Shown here: piece after piece, positions 5,310 to 12,787 of the stretch | Layout: the number at the start of each line of letters is the position of its first letter | Numbering within the stretch: position 1 is the stretch's first letter | Made by a program: the position numbers and the translations under genes | The notes under the pieces: model-generated | Databases searched by the model: none | Told to the model about the DNA's origin: nothing | The model's input: the letters and a program-made list of their open reading frames with translations, nothing else | Source of the DNA: Actinomycetospora sp. | GTDB taxonomy: Bacteria; Actinomycetota; Actinomycetes; Mycobacteriales; Pseudonocardiaceae | DNA: 18,751 nt | Assembly (NCBI GenBank): GCA_025925615.1 | Contig: JAICLN010000028.1 | Span: 1-18,751, forward strand | Direction: 5' to 3'

Positions 5310-6343
5310 CAGCCCTCCTCCCGGGCGCGCGCCAGCTCGAGCGCCACGTCGATGATCATGTCTTCCTGGCCGCCGACGAGGCCGAGCTCGCCGCAGCGAC
5401 GGAGGATCTCGTGGGTGGGGACCTTGTAGCGCTCGGCCGCGTGCTCGGCGTGGAGCAGGAAGCTGGAGTAGACCCCCGCCCAGCCCTGCACGATCGCGTT
5501 GCGGTCCATCTTCGGCCAGCGGTGCAGGTAGGGGCGCACGACGTCCTCGGCGGCGTCGAGCAGCGCCACGACGTCGAGGCCGGTCGAGACCCCGAGGCGG
5601 TCGAACACCGCCGCGAGCACCTCGGTGGGGGAGTTGCCCGATCCGGCGCCGAGGGCGCACAGCGAGCCGTCGATCTCCTTGACGCCGACCTCCGCGGCGA
5701 TCACCGAGTTGGCCACGCCGAAGGACAGGTTCTGGTGACCGTGGTAGCCCACCCAGGCCTCGTCGCCGACCTCGGCGATCAGCGCCTCGAACCGGGCGCG
5801 GGCCTCGTGCATGAGCAGCGCCCCGGCGGAGTCGGTGACGTAGGGGCACTGGCAGCCGGCGTCGACCATGATCCGTGCCTGCTTCGCGAGATCCTCCGGA
5901 GGCGTGCGGTGGGCCATCATGAGGAACCCGACGGTCTCCATGCCCAGCTCGCGCGCGACCCCGAAGTGCTGCGGGCTGACGTCGGCCTCGGTGCAGTGGG
6001 TGGCGACGCGGACGACCTCGGCGCCGGCGTCGTGGGCCCGCCGCAGGTCGTCGGCGGTGCCGATGCCCGGGACGAGCAGCACGGCGATCCGCGCGGTGCG
6101 GGCCTCCTCGCGGGCCGCGGCGATCAGGCGCAGCTCGTCGGTGCGGGAGAAGCCGTAGTTGAACGTCGAGCCGCCGAGCCCGTCGCCGTGGGTCACCTCG
6201 ATGACCTCGACGCCGGCCCGGTCGAGGGCCCGGACGGTGTCGCGGACCTGCTCCTCGGTGAACTGGTGCGCCTGGGCGTGCGAGCCGTCGCGCAGCGTGG
6301 TGTCGGTGATGCGGACGTCGTGCCTGATCTCGGGCCGCGTCAT
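5309..6343 (-). CDS. 4-hydroxy-2-oxovalerate aldolase (DmpG/BphI/HsaF type)
   Basis: A 344-aa class II pyruvate aldolase that splits 4-hydroxy-2-oxoacids into pyruvate and an aldehyde at the end of meta-cleavage pathways. It opens [14 protein letters not shown]: Arg18, Asp19 and His22 match the catalytic Arg16, metal Asp17 and His20 of BphI. YHGHQN gives metal ligands His201 and His203, and Tyr292 (WAGVYSSF) matches Tyr290, all with a constant offset of two. The C-terminal half holds the communication domain for the dehydrogenase partner ([30 protein letters not shown]). Its start overlaps the dehydrogenase stop as ATGA, as expected for subunits of one channelling complex. Whether the pathway is phenol, biphenyl or sterol type cannot be told, so no symbol is given. 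Confidence 0.95.
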   Translation of the reverse strand: MTRPEIRHDVRITDTTLRDGSHAQAHQFTEEQVRDTVRALDRAGVEVIEVTHGDGLGGSTFNYGFSRTDELRLIAAAREEARTARIAVLLVPGIGTADDLRRAHDAGAEVVRVATHCTEADVSPQHFGVARELGMETVGFLMMAHRTPPEDLAKQARIMVDAGCQCPYVTDSAGALLMHEARARFEALIAEVGDEAWVGYHGHQNLSFGVANSVIAAEVGVKEIDGSLCALGAGSGNSPTEVLAAVFDRLGVSTGLDVVALLDAAEDVVRPYLHRWPKMDRNAIVQGWAGVYSSFLLHAEHAAERYKVPTHEILRRCGELGLVGGQEDMIIDVALELARAREEG

Positions 6344-7335
6344 GCCGGCACCCCCGTGTCGATCGCCCGGCTCCGCTCCGCTGCGAGGGTGGCACCCGCG
6401 AGCTCCTGCGCGATCAGCTCGCCCACCCGGACGGCCGCCGCGGTCATGATGTCGAGGTTGCCGGCGTACTCCGGCAGGTAGTCCCCGGCGCCGCGGACCT
6501 CGAGGAAGGTCGCGACCCGGCCCCGGCCCCCCCACTCCGGGCGAGGCGGATCGAACTGCGGCTCGGCGCGGAGCGTGTAGCCGGGCACGTACTCCTGCAC
6601 CCGGGCGACCATTGCGTGGATCGAGGCGGACACCGCCGTCGTCGTCGCGTCGTCCCACCGCTCGCCGGGGATCGCGCAGAAGATCGTGTCCCGCATGATC
6701 ATCGGCGGTTCGACCGGGTTGAGGATGATGATCGCCTTGCCCCGGGCGGCGCCGCCGACCTGCTCCACGGCCCGCGCGGTGGTCTCGGTGAACTCGTCGA
6801 TGTTCGCCCGCGTCCCGGGTCCGGCCGAGCGGGAGGCCGTCGAGGCGACGATCTCCGCGTAGGGCACGTCGACCACCTGGGAGACCGCGGCGACGATCGG
6901 GATCGTCGCCTGCCCGCCGCAGGTGATCATGTTGACGTTCGGCGCGTCGAGGTGCTCGGGCATGTTGACCGCCGGGCACACCATCGGTCCGAGGTGGGCC
7001 GGCGTCAGGTCGACGGCCCGGATCCCCGCGGCCTCGTAGCGGGGCGCGTTCGCCGCGTGGGCTCGCGCCGAGGTCGCCTCGAACACGATGCGGGGGAGCG
7101 GGTCCTGGGCGAGCAACCAGTCCACGCCCTCGGCCGACGCGGCGATCCCGGCCGCGCGCGCCCGGTCGAGGCCGGGGGACTCGACGACCCCGACCATCGC
7201 CGTGACGTCGATCGCCGAGGACCGCGCGAGCTTGGCCAGCAGGTCGGTGCCGATGTTGCCGGGGCCCACGATGGCGGCGGGGATCCTGTCGGCTGGGATC
7301 CTGTTGGCCGGGATCGTGCCGGGCGGAGCGCTCAT
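6340..7335 (-). CDS. Acetaldehyde dehydrogenase, acylating (DmpF/BphJ/HsaG type)
   Basis: A 331-aa NAD- and CoA-dependent enzyme that converts the aldehyde channelled from the aldolase into acetyl-CoA or propionyl-CoA. The Rossmann motif GPGNIGTD is at 24-31 and the nucleophile is Cys139 in [20 protein letters not shown] (109-117) and the [15 protein letters not shown] segment are family landmarks. The first 20 residues are an extra low-complexity tail containing a five-residue repeat ([14 protein letters not shown]) encoded by a 15-bp tandem repeat. The ATG at 7335 lacks a clear Shine-Dalgarno. A -10-like TACTGT (7366-7361) and an inverted repeat precede it. First gene of the operon. Confidence 0.95.
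   Translation of the reverse strand: MSAPPGTIPANRIPADRIPAAIVGPGNIGTDLLAKLARSSAIDVTAMVGVVESPGLDRARAAGIAASAEGVDWLLAQDPLPRIVFEATSARAHAANAPRYEAAGIRAVDLTPAHLGPMVCPAVNMPEHLDAPNVNMITCGGQATIPIVAAVSQVVDVPYAEIVASTASRSAGPGTRANIDEFTETTARAVEQVGGAARGKAIIILNPVEPPMIMRDTIFCAIPGERWDDATTTAVSASIHAMVARVQEYVPGYTLRAEPQFDPPRPEWGGRGRVATFLEVRGAGDYLPEYAGNLDIMTAAAVRVGELIAQELAGATLAAERSRAIDTGVPA
7280..7324 (-). repeat. 15-bp tandem repeat, three copies, in the dehydrogenase gene
   Basis: On the plus strand GGGATCCTGTCGGCT, GGGATCCTGTTGGCC and GGGATCGTGCCGGGC follow one another without a gap. The unit length is a multiple of three, so copy-number change would only lengthen or shorten the N-terminal tail by five residues. 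Confidence 0.75.
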
Positions 7336-7343
7336 GGCCCGAC

Positions 7344-7366
7344 GGTGACACGGGTCACCGACAGTA
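7344..7366 (-). promoter_or_regulatory. Putative promoter and operator of the dehydrogenase-aldolase operon
   Basis: Read leftward, TACTGT (7366-7361) fits an actinobacterial -10 box. Immediately after it, GGTGAC (7344-7349) and GTCACC (7354-7359) form a perfect 6-bp inverted repeat with a 4-bp spacer, placed where transcription would start. A dimeric repressor bound here would block initiation. No convincing -35 box is seen, and the regulator is not identifiable; no regulator gene is adjacent. Confidence 0.4.
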
Positions 7367-7411
7367 CGGAACCGCCGCGTTCGCGAGGGGGCAAAGACCG
7401 GACCCCGCCCT

Positions 7412-7429
7412 CGTGCCAGCAACGGCACG
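7412..7429. promoter_or_regulatory. Inverted repeat in the divergent catabolic promoter region
   Basis: CGTGCC (7412-7417) and GGCACG (7424-7429) are a perfect 6-bp inverted repeat with a 6-bp spacer. It lies between the leftward dehydrogenase operon and the rightward hydratase-like gene, about 80 bp from the first and 165 bp from the second. It could be a regulator site or simply a small hairpin. The rest of the 7336-7592 gap shows no gene. Confidence 0.3.
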
Positions 7430-7592
7430 TTCCTGGCGTCGGACGCGCGGACGGCGCCGTTCACCCATCGGCGAGGCGGACCAGCCGGTGGCCCGGCCGG
7501 CGACCCCGCGAGCCCCTGCGGTCGGAGGGGATCATCGTCGCCGCACGGGCAGGGCCCTGTCGTCCGGGACCCGCGACTGCTAGACCGGGGGC

Positions 7593-8408
7593 ATGGCGAC
7601 CCCGGTCACGACCCAGCCCGGTACGGAGCACCCGGCCGAGGCCACGGTGCGCACGGAGGTCGACGGCGTCGTCGGCCGCGTCGTGCTCACCGCCGGCCGA
7701 CGCCGCAACCCGCTCTCGGTGGCGACGATGCGCGCCGTCACCGCGGGCCTGCGCGGGGTCTCGGCCCGCGAGGGCGTCCGCGTCGTCGTCATCGCCGCCG
7801 AGGGCCCGGCGTTCTCCGCGGGGCACGACCTCTCCGAGATGGTCGACCGCACCCTCGCCGAGGAGCGCGAGGTCTTCGCGGTGTGCACCGAGATGATGCG
7901 CGCCGTCCACGAGGTCCCCCATCCCGTGATCGCCGCGGTCCAGGGCATGGCGGTCGCCGCCGGGTGCCAGCTCGTCGCGACGTGCGACCTCGCGATCGCC
8001 GCCGACCACGCCGTCTTCGGCACGCCCGGCGTCAAGATCGGCCTGTTCTGCTCCACGCCGATGGTGGCGGTGAGCCGGGCGATCGGCCGCAAGCGTGCGA
8101 TGCAGATGTTGCTGACCGGCCAGACGATCGACGCCGCGACCGCCGCGGACTGGGGCCTGGTCAACGCCGCCGTGCCCGCTGACGAGCTCGACGCCGCCGT
8201 CCGGGCGCTGGCCGAGAAGGTCGCCGACGCGAGCAGCGTGACGCTGCGCATCGGCAAGGAGGCGTTCTACCGGCAGATCGACCTCTCCGAGGACGACGCC
8301 TACACCGAGATGAGCGAGGTCATGGCGGCCAACGCCATGACCTGTGACGCCCAGGAGGGCATGTCCGCCTTCCTGGCGAAGCGCAAGCCGGTCTGGCAGG
8401 ACCGCTGA
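7593..8408 (+). CDS. Enoyl-CoA hydratase/isomerase-family protein lacking both catalytic Glu
   Basis: A 271-aa crotonase-fold protein. The oxyanion-hole segments FSAGHDL (74-80) and [14 protein letters not shown] (121-134) are intact, so it should bind and polarise an acyl-CoA. At the two positions of the hydratase glutamates it has Gln126 (GCQLV) and Gly146 (TPGVKIGLF), as in ECHDC3-like proteins; plain hydratase activity is therefore doubtful, and a different crotonase reaction or thioester binding is possible. A TAGACC six bases before the ATG resembles a -10 box of a leaderless transcript. The VOC-fold gene follows after 29 bp and is probably co-transcribed. Confidence 0.9.
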   Translation: MATPVTTQPGTEHPAEATVRTEVDGVVGRVVLTAGRRRNPLSVATMRAVTAGLRGVSAREGVRVVVIAAEGPAFSAGHDLSEMVDRTLAEEREVFAVCTEMMRAVHEVPHPVIAAVQGMAVAAGCQLVATCDLAIAADHAVFGTPGVKIGLFCSTPMVAVSRAIGRKRAMQMLLTGQTIDAATAADWGLVNAAVPADELDAAVRALAEKVADASSVTLRIGKEAFYRQIDLSEDDAYTEMSEVMAANAMTCDAQEGMSAFLAKRKPVWQDR

Positions 8409-8437
8409 ACCGACGTCGAGGCAAAGGAGCCCGCCCG

Positions 8438-8839
8438 ATGACCTTCCCCGGTCTGCAGCACGTCGCCATCACGGTGTCCGACCTGCAGCGCTCGACCCAG
8501 TGGTACTCCCGGCTGTTCGGCACCGACCCGGTGCTCGACGAGGACGAGGAGGGCGGCGAGTTCCACCACACCGTCTACGCCCTCGACGGCGGGATGCTCT
8601 TCGGCCTGCACACCCACAACGGCCGCGAGGCCAAGGACGCCTTCGACGAGCGCCGCACCGGCCTCGACCACGTCGGGTTCGCCCTGCCGGACTCGGCCTC
8701 GCTGGAGCAGTGGGGCAGTCGGCTCGACGAGCTGGGGATCGAGCACGGCGGGGTGAAGAAGGCCAGCTACGGCTCGGGCATCTCGTTCCGCGACCCCGAC
8801 GGCATCGCGCTCGAGTTCTTCATCGCGCCCGGCACCTGA
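8438..8839 (+). CDS. VOC-superfamily (glyoxalase/dioxygenase-fold) metalloprotein
   Basis: A 133-aa protein of paired beta-alpha-beta-beta-beta modules. Module 1 opens LQHVAITVSDLQRSTQWYSRLFG and module 2 opens LDHVGFALPD. Likely metal ligands are His8, a His in FGLHTH, His74 of LDHVGF and the Glu of ALEFF near the C-terminus, the layout of glyoxalase I and extradiol enzymes. A good ribosome site (AAAGGAG) precedes the ATG by nine bases. Placement behind the hydratase homologue suggests a role with acyl-CoA or aromatic intermediates, but VOC proteins range from dioxygenases to epimerases and resistance proteins, so the reaction is open. Confidence 0.88.
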   Translation: MTFPGLQHVAITVSDLQRSTQWYSRLFGTDPVLDEDEEGGEFHHTVYALDGGMLFGLHTHNGREAKDAFDERRTGLDHVGFALPDSASLEQWGSRLDELGIEHGGVKKASYGSGISFRDPDGIALEFFIAPGT

Positions 8840-8854
8840 GCCGGACCCCGTTCC

Positions 8855-8905
8855 GACCGAGGGGCACCTTCGCTCGATCTACTCGAGCGAGGGTGCCCTT
8901 CGCTC
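8855..8905. repeat. Intergenic palindromic repeat, copy 1
   Basis: The arms at 8859-8877 and 8883-8901 are complementary at 17 of 19 positions around the loop TCTAC, and both mismatches are G-T pairs that RNA could keep as wobbles. The arm contains GAGGGGCACCTTCGCTCGA. It lies 19 bp past the VOC gene stop and could act as a terminator, but the sister copy just downstream marks it as one of a repeat family. Confidence 0.7.
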
Positions 8906-8928
8906 ATCCCGGGCTCGGCCGCGACGTT

Positions 8929-8981
8929 CGAGCGAGGGGCGCCCTTGGGCGATCTAGTCGACCGAAGGTGCCCTTCGCTCG
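8929..8981. repeat. Intergenic palindromic repeat, copy 2
   Basis: The arms at 8929-8952 and 8958-8981 pair at 19 of 24 positions around the loop TCTAG; four of the five mismatches are transitions. It shares the loop context GATCTA(C/G)TCGA and the arm words GAGGGGC and GTGCCCTTCGCTC with copy 1. The two copies are separated by about 23 bp. Spurious ORFs through the block give a repeating SEGxxRS-type peptide, which is a translation artefact of the repeat. Confidence 0.7.
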
Positions 8982-9025
8982 ACATCACCGCTCCGTCCTG
9001 ATGAGGCGACGCACAGTCCTAGAAA

Positions 9026-9061
9026 GTGACTCGGCGGTCGATCCGGGGTACCGTCCGCCCC
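9026..9061 (+). promoter_or_regulatory. Putative leaderless promoter of the HxlR regulator
   Basis: GTGACT (9026-9031) and TACCGT (9049-9054) are separated by exactly 17 bp and resemble -35 and -10 boxes of the primary sigma factor. Seven bases then lead to the ATG at 9062, so transcription would start at or next to the start codon. No Shine-Dalgarno is present, which agrees with leaderless translation. Confidence 0.5.
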
Positions 9062-9739
9062 ATGGCTCCACGGCGCGACTACTTCGACGGCTGCGCGGCG
9101 GCCCACGCGCTCGACCTCGTGGGCGAGCGGTGGGCGCTGCTCGTGGTGCGGGAGCTCCTGCTCGGGCCGAAGCGGTTCACCGACCTGCGCACCGGGCTGC
9201 CCCACGCGAGCCCGAACGTGCTGTCCCAACGGCTGCGCGAGCTCGAGGACGCCGGCGTGCTGCGGCGTCGGCGGCTGCCCCCGCCCGCGGCGTCCGCGGT
9301 CTACGAGCTCACCGAGTGGGGGCTCGAGCTCGAGCCCGTGCTGCAGACCCTCGGTCGCTGGGCCTCGCGCTCGCTCCCGGAGGCCGAGCACATCGGCGTC
9401 GACTCGCTCGTCCTCTCGATGCGCACGATGTTCTCGCCGCAGAAGGCCGACGGCGTCGAGGACGTGGTGGCCTTCGTGCTGGCCGATCAGCCGTTCGTCG
9501 CCCGCATCCACGACGGCTCGTTCACCATGGAGCGCGGGGAGACGACGACGGCCGTCGCGACGGTGACCGCCCAGGCCCCGGAGTCGTGGGCCGCGGTGCT
9601 CTACACCGGCCACCCGCTCGACGCCGCGATCACCGACGGCGTGCTCACGGTGTCCGGCGACCGCGCGGCCGTGGAGCGGCTGCTCGACCTGTTCCCGATG
9701 CCCGAGCCGCTCCACGCCGCGGACGCCGTCAGCGCCTGA
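9062..9739 (+). CDS. HxlR-family transcriptional regulator with C-terminal ligand-type domain
   Basis: A 225-aa regulator. Residues 6-100 are a HxlR winged helix: DYFDGCAAAHALDLVGERWA, then LLVVRELLLGPKRFTDLRTGLP and recognition helix ASPNVLSQRLRELEDAGVL (49-67), followed by a wing and the LTEWGLELEPVLQTLGRW helix. Classical HxlR proteins end near here; this one continues for ~115 residues into an alpha/beta domain (ADQPFVARIHDGSF, GDRAAVERLLDLFPMP) reminiscent of SCP2-type lipid-binding domains seen in long actinobacterial HxlR proteins. That points to sensing a hydrophobic or acyl ligand and to control of the flanking acyl-CoA genes. The ATG at 9062 follows the promoter directly. Confidence 0.88.
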   Translation: MAPRRDYFDGCAAAHALDLVGERWALLVVRELLLGPKRFTDLRTGLPHASPNVLSQRLRELEDAGVLRRRRLPPPAASAVYELTEWGLELEPVLQTLGRWASRSLPEAEHIGVDSLVLSMRTMFSPQKADGVEDVVAFVLADQPFVARIHDGSFTMERGETTTAVATVTAQAPESWAAVLYTGHPLDAAITDGVLTVSGDRAAVERLLDLFPMPEPLHAADAVSA

Positions 9740-9780
9740 GCCACCCGGAGGACCCGGCCGCGACGTGCCACGATCAGCCC

Positions 9781-10599
9781 ATGAGCAGCGCTGCCCCCAC
9801 CGACCCGCCCGTCCTCGTCCAGCGTGACGACGCCGAGGCCGTGACGACCGTGCGCCTCAACCGGCCCGACTCGCGCAACGCCCTGACCCGGGAGCTCAAG
9901 GTCGCGCTGCGCGATGTCCTCGCCGACGTGGCGACCGACGACTCGGTCCGGGCGGTCGTCCTCGCCTCCAGCGGGCCGGCGTTCTGCGTGGGCCAGGACC
10001 TCCGGGAGCACGCCGAGGACCTGCGGGCCGGCGGGAGCAGCTCCGCGCTGTCGACCGTGACCGAGCACTACAACCCGATCGCGACCTCGCTCGCCACGAT
10101 GCCCAAGCCGGTCGTCGCCGCGATCACGGGTACCGCCGTGGGCGCCGGGCTGGGCTTCGTCCTGGCCTGCGACCTGCGGGTGGCCGCCGCGGGGACGAAG
10201 TTCGCGACGGCGTTCTCGGGCATCGGCTTCACCGGCGACTCCGGCCTCTCGGCCACCCTCGCGCACTGCGTGGGCTCGTCCCGCGCGACCGAGCTGCTGA
10301 TGCTGGGGGACACCTTCACCGCCGAGCAGGCGCACGACTGGGGCGTCGTCCGCGAGGTGGCCGCCGACGCCGAGGCGACCGAGGCGACCGCGCTCGCGCT
10401 GGCCCGGCGCCTCGCCGCGGGGCCCACGCTGGCCTACGCCGAGATCAAGCAGGCCGTCGCCCTCGGTACCGTCTCACCGCTCTCCACCGTCCTCGAGCAC
10501 GAGGGGCAGGCCCAGGTCCGGCTCGGCGCCACCCAGGACCACCACGACGCCGTCGAGGCCTTCCTGGCCAAGCAGAAGCCGACCTTCCACGGGCGTTGA
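9781..10599 (+). CDS. Enoyl-CoA isomerase/hydratase family protein (PaaG-like)
   Basis: A 272-aa crotonase-fold enzyme. The oxyanion segments are FCVGQDLREH (68-77) and GAGLGFVLACDLRVAA (121-136). The first hydratase Glu is replaced by Leu124, while Asp153 (GFTGDSGLSATL) sits where PaaG and isomerase-type members carry their catalytic Asp. That pattern, and the FCVGQDL wording, suggest a 1,2-epoxyphenylacetyl-CoA isomerase or delta-3,delta-2-enoyl-CoA isomerase-like activity rather than a hydratase. The partner Paa oxygenase genes are not in this window, so a phenylacetate role is not proven. The gene begins 41 bp after the HxlR gene and may be co-regulated with it. Confidence 0.9.
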   Translation: MSSAAPTDPPVLVQRDDAEAVTTVRLNRPDSRNALTRELKVALRDVLADVATDDSVRAVVLASSGPAFCVGQDLREHAEDLRAGGSSSALSTVTEHYNPIATSLATMPKPVVAAITGTAVGAGLGFVLACDLRVAAAGTKFATAFSGIGFTGDSGLSATLAHCVGSSRATELLMLGDTFTAEQAHDWGVVREVAADAEATEATALALARRLAAGPTLAYAEIKQAVALGTVSPLSTVLEHEGQAQVRLGATQDHHDAVEAFLAKQKPTFHGR

Positions 10600-10621
10600 G
10601 ACGATGAGCAGCTGGTCGGCG

Positions 10622-10664
10622 AGCGGCAGGTGAGCGGTGTGGTGTGCCCGTCGCGGCTGCCGCT
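10622..10664. terminator. Candidate terminator hairpin between convergent genes
   Basis: AGCGGCAG (10622-10629) and CTGCCGCT (10657-10664) are perfectly complementary over 8 bp with a 27-base loop. The element lies just after the PaaG-like gene and 10 bp before the end of the convergent acyl-CoA synthetase gene. The loop is long and there is no T-tract, so the support is mainly positional. Confidence 0.35.
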
Positions 10665-10673
10665 GGCCCCCGG

Positions 10674-12329
10674 TCAGGCGAGCGAGTCGCGGAGGTCCCG
10701 CTTGAGGACCTTCCCGACGGCGTTGCGGGGGAGCGGTTCGGTGGTGGTCGTGATGCGGGTCGGGGCGGCGAAGGCGGCGATCCGGGTCGCGACCCGCTCG
10801 CGCAGCGCCGCCCCGTCGGGCACCGCGCCGGGGGCGTGCACGACGACGGCCGCGACCTCCTCCCCGAGCGTGGGGTGCGGGACACCCACGACCGCGGCGT
10901 CGAGCACCCCGTCGACCTCGAGCAGTTCGGCCTCGACCGCCGCGCAGTAGACGTTCTCGCCGCCGCGGATGACGACGTCCTTGAGCCGGTCGACCACGCG
11001 AATCACCCCGTCGTCGACGCGGCCGAGGTCACCGGTGCGGAACCAGCCGTCGACGAAGGCCGCGGCGGTCGCCTCCGGGGCGTCCCAGTACCCGCGCACC
11101 ACGTTCGGACCCCGGAACCACAGCTCGCCGACCTCGCCGTCGGCGACGTCGGCCAGGGTGCCGGGATCCACGACCCGGACGTCGGCGCTCGGGACCGGAC
11201 GCCCGACGGCGTCGGGGGCGGCGAGGTAGTCCGCGCCGGCGTTGAAGGCGATGCCGGCCGTGGTCTCGGTGAGCCCGTAGCCGTTCGAGGGCGCGCCGAC
11301 GGGGGCCACGCGGCGGACCAGCTCCGGCGGGATCGGGGCCCCGCCCATCCCGACCCCGACGAACGAGGACAGATCGGCGCCGGGGACCTCCGCCGCGCGC
11401 CGGACCAGGTCCCGGGCGACCGTCGGCACCCCCGCGAGTGAGGTCAGGCGCTCCGCGGCGATCACGCGGAGGGCCTCGTCGGCGTCCCAGCGGTAGAGGG
11501 TCGCGATGGTCGAGCCGCTCGCGGTCGCGCTGACCATCCCGCAGAGCCCCGCGACGTGGAAGATCGGGAAGGCGAGCAGCACGCCGGGCGCGGCCGGGGG
11601 CGCGACGCCGGTGAGCCGCGCACCCAGCGCGGCCGTCAGCCGGCGGTTGTGGACGTCGGTGCAGAGGTTGCGGTGGGTCCCGACGGCGCCCTTGGGTCGG
11701 CCGGTGGTGCCCGAGGTGTAGAGGATGAAGGCGTCGTCCTCGGGGTCGAGCGCGACGTCGGGGAGGGCGTCGTCGGTCACCTCGCCCAGGAAGTCCCCGA
11801 AGGGCAGGCACCCCTCGGCGGCGCCGCGCACGACGACGACGGGGACGTCGTCGGGGGTCAAGCCGCGCAGCACCGTGGCCCGCTCGCCGTCGGCGACGAC
11901 GAGGCGCGGGGCCGCGTCGGCCACCGCGTGCGCGAGCTCGGCCGACTGCCACCAGGCGTTGAGCGGCACGACGACGAGGCCGGAGACCCAGGCCGCCCAG
12001 CACAGCGGCTCCCATTCGGGGTAGTTGCGCAGGCAGACCGCCACCCGGTCGCCGCGGCGCAGACCCGCCGCGGCGTAGCGGCGCGCGAGGGCGGCCACGC
12101 GGCGCCGGTGCTCGGCGTAGGAGACCCGCTCGCCCGCGTAGACGGTGTAGGTCCGGTCGCCGTGCGCCGCGGTCGAGTCGTGCACGTCCCGCATCACCTG
12201 CGGGGAGGTCAGGTGCACGCGCAACGGCACCCCGCGCACCACCGCCTCGCCGAGTTCGGAGGGACCACCCGGGGCGGTGAGCTCCGCGAGCACCTCGCTG
12301 CGGGTGGGTCCCGCCTCGACGCCGGCCAT
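10674..12329 (-). CDS. Acyl-CoA synthetase (AMP-forming, ANL superfamily)
   Basis: A 551-aa acid:CoA ligase that activates a carboxylic acid via an acyl-adenylate. The motifs occur in order: P-loop-like YTSGTTGRPKG (204-214), FHVAGL (257-262), YGLTE (351-355), RTGD (431-434), hinge and A8 loop RLKDVVIRGGENVY (448-461), and the C-terminal catalytic Lys540 in PRNAVGKVLKRDL. The sequence fits medium/long-chain fatty-acid or aromatic acid ligases; motif inspection cannot settle the substrate. The ATG at 12329 begins a normal-length protein; the frame stays open further upstream, but the added residues are unlike the family. Convergence with the PaaG-like gene and nearness of the hydratase homologue suggest one acyl-CoA catabolic module. 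Confidence 0.93.
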   Translation of the reverse strand: MAGVEAGPTRSEVLAELTAPGGPSELGEAVVRGVPLRVHLTSPQVMRDVHDSTAAHGDRTYTVYAGERVSYAEHRRRVAALARRYAAAGLRRGDRVAVCLRNYPEWEPLCWAAWVSGLVVVPLNAWWQSAELAHAVADAAPRLVVADGERATVLRGLTPDDVPVVVVRGAAEGCLPFGDFLGEVTDDALPDVALDPEDDAFILYTSGTTGRPKGAVGTHRNLCTDVHNRRLTAALGARLTGVAPPAAPGVLLAFPIFHVAGLCGMVSATASGSTIATLYRWDADEALRVIAAERLTSLAGVPTVARDLVRRAAEVPGADLSSFVGVGMGGAPIPPELVRRVAPVGAPSNGYGLTETTAGIAFNAGADYLAAPDAVGRPVPSADVRVVDPGTLADVADGEVGELWFRGPNVVRGYWDAPEATAAAFVDGWFRTGDLGRVDDGVIRVVDRLKDVVIRGGENVYCAAVEAELLEVDGVLDAAVVGVPHPTLGEEVAAVVVHAPGAVPDGAALRERVATRIAAFAAPTRITTTTEPLPRNAVGKVLKRDLRDSLA

Positions 12330-12787
12330 GGTTCCAGTCTCGCTCCCCCCCGCCGGTTCCGCCGGGCTACCGGGTGACGGGACCCGACGAGGCGTGATCC
12401 GAGCACCTTCGGGTCCATCGATCGTCGAACACGCGGAGCCTCGGTGTCTCAGCGCCGACACGGCCCCGTCACGCGCGACACGCCGCCACTCGATCGGGTG
12501 ACAGGGCGTCGTGACCAGATCGTGACCTTGTCGAGATTCATGGGAAGTCCTCAGGAAAGCCCGGCGTGTCGGGTAGGTCGTCACCGAGCGTCGTGTTGCT
12601 CCGGTTTGTCCGACTAGCCGTATTCATACGCGTTCTCGGGCGAAAGGCCAGGTCAGGCTGCCCGACCCCGGGGGCGTGAGCTGTCGATCACGGTGTGCAC
12701 ACTCCTCGCCGTCGCACCGAAACGAATCCGGTCCGTGAGCGTTGAGGATCGGAAGGCGTCGAATCACCGACCGCGAAAGGGCATTCC
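12330..12787. other. 458-bp noncoding interval between divergent genes
   Basis: This is the promoter region for the leftward acyl-CoA synthetase and the rightward L,D-transpeptidase. It contains a GTGACC direct repeat (12511-12527, listed separately), a short AT-rich inverted repeat CGTAT-TC-ATACG near 12620 and a ribosome site (AAAGGG) about seven bases before the transpeptidase ATG. Lower GC than in the genes agrees with a regulatory role. No ORF has family features and no known riboswitch was recognised. Confidence 0.6.
12509..12527. promoter_or_regulatory. Direct repeat TCGTGACC with 11-bp period
   Basis: TCGTGACC occurs at 12509-12516 and again at 12520-12527. One helical turn between half-sites is typical of OmpR-family response regulators, and GTGACC-N5-GTGACC fits the loose form GTnACn-N5-GTnACn described for MtrA. 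MtrA controls wall hydrolase and remodelling genes, and a transpeptidase gene starts 260 bp to the right. That distance is long, so the link is tentative. Confidence 0.35.

Noticed and set aside
5235..6395. 386-codon minus-strand ORF overlapping the aldolase gene
   Set aside because: Arg-rich out-of-frame reading of the aldolase; only its last 24 codons, after the aldolase stop, are of interest and are listed separately.
8767..8988. 73-aa minus-strand ORF with a repeating SEGxxRS pattern
   Set aside because: The peptide repeat merely reflects the two palindromic DNA repeats; there is no family match or ribosome site.
12330..12787. c-di-AMP (ydaO-type) riboswitch upstream of the wall transpeptidase gene
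   Set aside because: Such elements precede actinobacterial wall hydrolase genes, but I could not find its conserved core or paired arms here. A covariance-model search would decide.
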